The notes under the pieces are model-generated. The model saw only the letters and a list, made by a program, of their open reading frames with translations, had not been told where the DNA came from and did no database searches. Below are positions 59,140 through 64,000 of a stretch of DNA of 64,000 nucleotides, one piece after another. The DNA comes from Callipepla californica brunnescens (lineage: Eukaryota; Chordata; Aves; Galliformes; Odontophoridae), in NCBI GenBank assembly GCA_023055505.1, contig JALIRH010000108.1:930001-994000 (forward strand). The letters are read 5' to 3'. A program made the position numbers and the translations under genes. Positions within the stretch are counted from its first letter, which is position 1. Each line of letters begins with the position of its first letter.

Positions 59140-62100
59140 TCACGGCAGGATGGAGTGTATGTTTTCAATGGCTCCCCCAGGATCCGTCTTGTAGAGCATG
59201 AAGTGGCCCTGTACCTGGGCAGCACTGATCTGTTTGGAAACTGCCAGTGCCTGCTCAGCAAACTGCTCAGCTGCAGCTGGGGGCTGCTCGGGATAGAAGC
59301 GCTGGAACATGCGGGCCAGCTGCCCGTGGGAGCAGTGACCCACATACTGCTTGAGGTCCACACGTCCAGGCCGCACCAGGGCTGGGTCCAGCCTGTCAAG
59401 ACACAGGGCTGCCTTCACAATCTGAGCGAAGTGCTTTTGAAAGAGGGGTCTAGCAGAAGCCCCCCTCCATGCTACAGCTGGCATCCTATCCACAAGGTCT
59501 TGTGCACTGTGGTACAGGCAGGGAGCTGGTTTGCTCCCAGGGTCAAGGTTGGAAACAAACCCAAAAGAAAGGGAATGGTTGGCACCCCAGGGTGACTACT
59601 TTGCCAGCTCTGCTCATCTGTGTCCCAGGAATGGTGTCTGAACAGTGACATAGGCCAGCTCAGTCTAGAGTGAGCCAAGCTCACCACAGCAGTGTCTAGA
59701 AGGTACATGAGCTGTTTTCCTGAGCACAGATACATGCTGTGATCCCAGGCTGCGTCCTGCTGATTGAATGGATTGCGTGGAGCCAGCTTCTCACAGCATG
59801 GCCACAACCCTAAAATCCATGGATCCCTGCAGGCAGAAGGCTGGTACCTTTTCTGAAGGAAATACCAAACACAACAAGATTTGAGCAGTGAGGAATAGGC
59901 CTCAGCAAGTGTGGGTCCTGATTTAGGGGTTTGCTTTCTGAGATAGCATCAGGACCTCTGCTATGTAGCCAACAAAAATTAATCTATAGTCCTCACGCTC
60001 AAGGATGCAGAGCCCTCCATAAAGTCACCAAAAAGGCTCCACAGAAGGAAGGTTTTCCCATGCACCCCTCCCTGCTCCCTCCCAGAGTGCAGCTCTGACC
60101 TGTCCACATAGTTGGTGGTCATGAAGACAATCCTGGCCTCTGTGGAGGCCACACCATCCAGGGCGTTGAGGAGGCCGCTGAAGGTCAGGCGCCCCATGCC
60201 TTGGTACATAGCAGGGTCTGTGAATAGAGATGTCTGAGACCATATCCATCTGCTGCTCACGTGGCAGTCTTGAGGGCCACCTCCCTATAACTCAAGGCAT
60301 AAGCCAAGCTTTCTGCTCCCTCCATCCCTCCTAGGCTGACCCTCTGCCTCTTCCTGGTTGTCAGCCCATTCACCATCCCTGCCTGGCAGCATCCCTGCAA
60401 ACCCGACAGGAGAATGAAGGGGAAGGCCACCTCCTCCTGTATGCTGAAAACAGATTTTCAAAGAAGTGTCTTTGCCTGAGATACCTCTGGAATTATGGAC
60501 CCAATGCTACCTTCATGTGGCCAAGCCAGAACTGAGTGAGCTCGAGCTTGGGTCATAAGACCTCTGAGAGCTGCCCCATCCCTGTTCACTCCAGCACTGA
60601 GCCAGCAAATACCCCAAGGCCTGGCCAAGGTACAGGTCACCACTCACTCTCAGCAGCAAGGTCCCGACTGATGAAGGCAGCATCCACATCCTCCAGAAGG
60701 ATGATGCTCTGCTGTGGTGCCACACTCAGGAGGTAATTGAGCCGATCATCAGAGAGGCTGCGGTCACTGAGGCTCAGCAGGCAGATACTGTGCTGCAGCT
60801 CCCCGGCCAGGGCTGTACTGGGAAGGACACAAACCACAGCAGTAAATCACAGGAAGAAAGCCTGGAACAGAGGAAAGCAGGGGAAGCTGAAGAACACGCT
60901 CTCCCTCTCCAGCAGCAGGGGAGTGCACAGGCACATTCTCCCCAGTGGGGATCAGGAAAGGACAGCAGATGTGAGCCCTAGTGCCAGACCAGAGTGCACA
61001 CAGTGCTGTCACTCTGACCTATAAAGGTGACACAGCCTACTCCTTCATTGCTGCATTTCAAACCCAAGACCACCTACACATTCTCATCAGAGATTACTGC
61101 ACATCAGAGCAGGCAGTTAGCAGGAAAACTGCTGTCACCCAGCTAGCAATACTCACATGAAGCTGCTTTTTCCACAGCCAGGAGGACCATATAACAGGTA
61201 GCCTCTTCTGTATGGGATCCCTAGGAAGACAGGGTCCTTTTAGGAACCAGATGGGTTACTCTGAGCCCTCTCCCTCCGAGCCAGGGTCGGGGGGGGGGGG
61301 GGGGGTATTATGGGAGGGGGGCTGTGCCAAGCATGAACAGAGGATATACCAGGGGAAGGCAAAAAGCAGAACAAAAACTCTCTGCAGCTGTTTACAGAGA
61401 GGACCACAGGCATTCCACTTAACCCCACAGCAGCACTGCAGGAGTAATGAACTCCATGACCTACTGTCGTTTCTAGGATTGTAGGCTCCAGAACCTGAGC
61501 AGGATGAACCTCCTCCCAGGAGTTGAACAAACCCCTATACATGGTAGGATGCCAGAGAGCTGTGTGTATGTGGGGGGTAGCTTATGAAAAGATCAGGCTG
61601 ATGAAGGCTGGGAACTGCTACGAGGCAGGGCTGCAGTAGGCACAGTAGCAGAGTGCTGAGAAGCTGCAGGGATGGATATAAGCAGCAGCCTCTGCTTGGC
61701 CCCTGCTTGTGTTTGTTCCTTCCTTTCCCCCCCGTGCTTGGTTACAAGTAAGGACTCTTTGTTAAGACAGGAGCAGAGGTGATGACAAGAGAGCACAGCA
61801 CGGTTACAGCTGGGGTGAGAGCGCTGCTCTGTGCCTGGGCTGAGGGGCTCAGACACACAAAAGACTTCACATAGTGCAGCCATGCCATCCATGAACAGGG
61901 GTAAGACACTGCATTGGGCACAGCACAGAGGACACCGCACTGGAGCCTTGCCTCTCTCGATGTACCACTTGGGGTTGTTGATGAACTCCTTCACATCCTC
62001 AACCAGCCTCTCTGATACACCTTTCTCCAGCACCACAGAGCTGAGAGGCCGCCGGCGGCGCGGGAATCCAAACTGCCGCCACTCTGTTCCCATGGCTGTG

Positions 62101-63219
62101 TACATGATTGTCCTTCCCTCCTGCTGCTGCAGGGCCAGCTCCCGGGCTGCAGAAAAAGGCAGAGGGGATGGCTGGCAGGGAAGAAGCTCTCTTCTGAAGC
62201 CCCAGGGGCCTCCAGGAAGGAGCCATTCCCAGGAGGGCTCCACACAGCTGCCTACAGACCTTCCTGGAGGATGTTGAAGAAGATCTCTCGGTTGGTGCCC
62301 AGTGCCGTGAAGGTGACGGACTCCCAGGCAGTTCCTGTGTTCAGGTCAATCATCTGCCTCTCCCGGTTGCGCTCAATGCGAATCCACTTCCTCTGATACC
62401 TGGAACAAGGATGAAGGATGGAGCCTACCTCCAGCCACAAGGAACAGCTCACACTCAGCACACAACCAAGTGCAAGTTTCAGCTGCTGCCTTTCACCTCT
62501 CAGCCAAATCAGCCAGGGATGGTGCTGTCCTCTGTCCCTAGAGCAGGCATGGTGGGGACTTGAGCTCAGCAAGGGGAACTCAGAGCTAACACATCCAATA
62601 TTGGCTAGGCACAGTAGGGTGGGATAAATCTAGGGGACCATTACCAGTTGTCTGCACCCATACAGAAGACATAGCATGGGTCACATGTCAAGGGGAACAT
62701 TCACATCAGATGAAAATGCAATTTCACATTGGTGCAGACAAACTCCCTAAGCTACTCCCAACCCCCTCTCTTAATTCCGACCCCACAAGGAGGTAGAATT
62801 CTCTCCACTACCTCTAGAAGCCCTACAAACTGGACTTTCCTTATCAAAATGAGGGCAAACCCACAGATTGCTTTTCCCTCTCCTTCCAATCTTCCTTACC
62901 AGATGAAATGGTTTCCAGGGCTGGGAACAAAGTCAAACTTGGTGCTGACGCGCCCACTCTCATGCTGCAGGTATGAGGTCTCAACACTCAGGTGCTGCGT
63001 GTGCTTGGCATGGTGTGAGATCCAGTTCAGCAGCCATTGGTAGCTCTTATCCTTGCTGGGCACCTCCAAGGTGATCATATAGTGGCGTCTGAAAGCCACC
63101 AGCCCAAACTGAGCCCCTTTCCGAGCAAGTGCCATGGCTGTGCCCACCCCAACGAGGCCAAAGCCAGCCCCAAAGTAGGGGTTGTCCTTCAGTGCCACAA
63201 CAAAGTCAGAAAACGGCAT
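59140..63219 (-). CDS. BCS1L: Mitochondrial chaperone BCS1 (complex III assembly AAA ATPase)
   Basis: Coding exons (minus) are 63219-62900, 62399-62260, 62146-61952, 61220-61157, 60817-60648, 60217-60100 and 59392-59140 (419 aa, the same length as human). The N-terminal [17 protein letters not shown] is the single membrane segment, followed by an internal import signal (FRRHYM) and the BCS1-specific domain. The AAA module has Walker [10 protein letters not shown] (about 230-238), Walker [12 protein letters not shown] and the sensor/arginine region [20 protein letters not shown]. The protein is anchored in the inner mitochondrial membrane and translocates the Rieske iron-sulfur protein into complex III. 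The intron after exon 62146-61952 uses a GC donor (separate entry). The start [17 protein letters not shown] matches mammals. A leader exon ends at 63680, and the coding exon begins at 63273. Confidence 0.95.
61221..61951 (-). other. BCS1L: GC-AG intron in BCS1L
   Basis: Translation requires the exon to end GAG AGA G at 61952 and resume GG ATC CCA TAC at 61220, giving [10 protein letters not shown] as in the family. The donor reads AGAG|GCAAGG and the acceptor TTCCTAG|GG. GC donors of the AG|GCAAG form are the known minor class with otherwise strong pairing to U1. A G17 run (61289-61305) lies within the same intron. Confidence 0.8.
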
Positions 63220-63639
63220 CGTGGGAGGTTAACGCGCTCCTTTCCACAGCATCTCCACGCTCTGTCAACCAACCTGTGCGGGCAGAGAAAAGAATGGGGA
63301 AAGACTGAACGATGGAGCAATGCAGTGCAGCAGCAGAGGACAAGATGGGCAGCCTGCAGCCGCCTGGCCTTTAACGCAGCCTCTCCTCAAAGCATCCGTT
63401 GCTTCTACCACCACAAGAATCCCCGCATTGCCGGCTGAGTCTGTAACCCCAGAGGGGAGACCCGAGGGGAGCGGTGTTCCCCTATCACAAAGCAGAGGGG
63501 CTGAGGCCCCGTCCCCGGGGGCACAGCAGCAGGAGGGCTCGAAGGCCACCCACGGTACTCTCCTTCCTCTCCCTCTGGGCAAAGACGCTCACCCTCAGTC
63601 CCCCAAGCTCACGGACCGCCCGTTCGGACACTGAGCCGA

Positions 63640-63842
63640 GACCCACACCCCACGCCAGGCGCGACCCGCCGACCCTCACCTCCGAGCCGCTCTCCCCGGC
63701 GCCGCGCCGCTCTCTATGGTTCCTCCCGCACTTCCGCTTCCGGCGGCTCCCGGCGCTCACCCACCGAGCGGGGCTGGAGCGGGGGAGGCGGCGGCGCTCT
63801 GTGCTGCGGGTACCATAGAGATGCGCTGGGCCGGACCTGCAG
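63640..63842. promoter_or_regulatory. Bidirectional BCS1L/ZNF142 promoter
   Basis: The BCS1L leader exon (minus) ends at donor 63680|63679 and starts somewhere to its right. CpG-rich sequence continues to the window end. Tandem ETS/GABP-type CTTCCGCTTCCGG (63731-63743) lies just upstream, a common feature of nuclear genes for mitochondrial proteins. No TATA box is seen. In mammals ZNF142 is transcribed divergently from this point. Confidence 0.55.
63780..63842 (+). other. ZNF142: Candidate ZNF142 first (non-coding) exon
   Basis: By synteny, ZNF142, a large C2H2 zinc-finger protein, should begin here on the plus strand. A possible donor CTGCAG|GTGCGAG follows 63842. No zinc-finger coding sequence is present before the window ends at 64000. 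The call rests on gene order and one weak donor, not on protein similarity. Confidence 0.3.
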
Positions 63843-64000
63843 GTGCGAGAGGGGGCGATGGGGGGGGGCACAGCTGAGGCGTAGTGGGGGGAACTGGGAC
63901 ACGTGCTCTGAGTCGGGCCTGAGCCCCCGCGCTGCTCCAGGGCTGAGGATGAGGTGTCCTGGCGGGCTGCGGGCCCTGTGTGAGGCTCCTGCGGACAGGT

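Noticed and set aside
1..64000. tRNA, rRNA, snoRNA, microRNA, CRISPR or endogenous retrovirus
   Set aside because: On reading both strands I found no cloverleaf with A/B boxes, no rRNA similarity, no repeat-spacer array and no LTR or gag/pol-like frames. Small structured RNAs in introns could be missed without folding software.

Overview
The window is vertebrate nuclear DNA, most likely from a bird. Evidence for this is multi-exon genes with GT-AG introns, CpG-island promoters, compact GC-rich introns, a CR1-type LINE fragment (33103-33246), very few other interspersed repeats, and proteins clearly orthologous to human 2q35 genes. I cannot name the species from sequence alone. No prokaryotic, viral or CRISPR features were seen. 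Gene names rest on translated similarity to remembered families; no database search was run.

Layout, left to right: WNT6 (-, only the first coding exon, 2969-3045), CYP27A1 (+, 8857-12835, 9 exons, 518 aa), PRKAG3 (-, 17563-14566, 12 exons, 385 aa), TTLL4 (-, 36344-19496, 18 coding exons plus a leader exon ending at 41412, 1093 aa), STK36 (-, 52439-41760, 26 exons, 1333 aa), RNF25 (+, 52616-56567, 10 exons, 500 aa), BCS1L (-, 63219-59140, 7 coding exons plus a leader exon, 419 aa), and probably the 5' end of ZNF142 (+, from about 63780). I joined every model by hand at visible splice sites. All six complete genes keep one open frame from ATG to stop with consistent splice phases, so all look intact.

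The gene set and order match the mammalian block ZNF142-BCS1L-RNF25-STK36-TTLL4-CYP27A1-PRKAG3-WNT6, with one exception: the CYP27A1/PRKAG3 pair is flipped. WNT6 therefore faces CYP27A1 head to head across 5.8 kb, and PRKAG3 lies in tandem downstream of TTLL4. STK36/RNF25 (176 bp between start codons) and BCS1L/ZNF142 share bidirectional CpG-island promoters with tandem ETS-type sites. STK36 also has an RFX/X-box-like site, which suits a cilium gene.

The genes do not form one pathway. They cover Wnt signalling, mitochondrial sterol hydroxylation, AMPK energy sensing in muscle, tubulin/protein polyglutamylation, Hedgehog/cilium signalling, ubiquitin ligation and respiratory complex III assembly. 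I found no evidence of a previously undescribed multi-gene system. The points most worth following up are the local inversion, the GC-AG intron in BCS1L, the overlapping uORF of TTLL4, the missing poly(A) signal between STK36 and TTLL4, and several promoter or intronic motif clusters.
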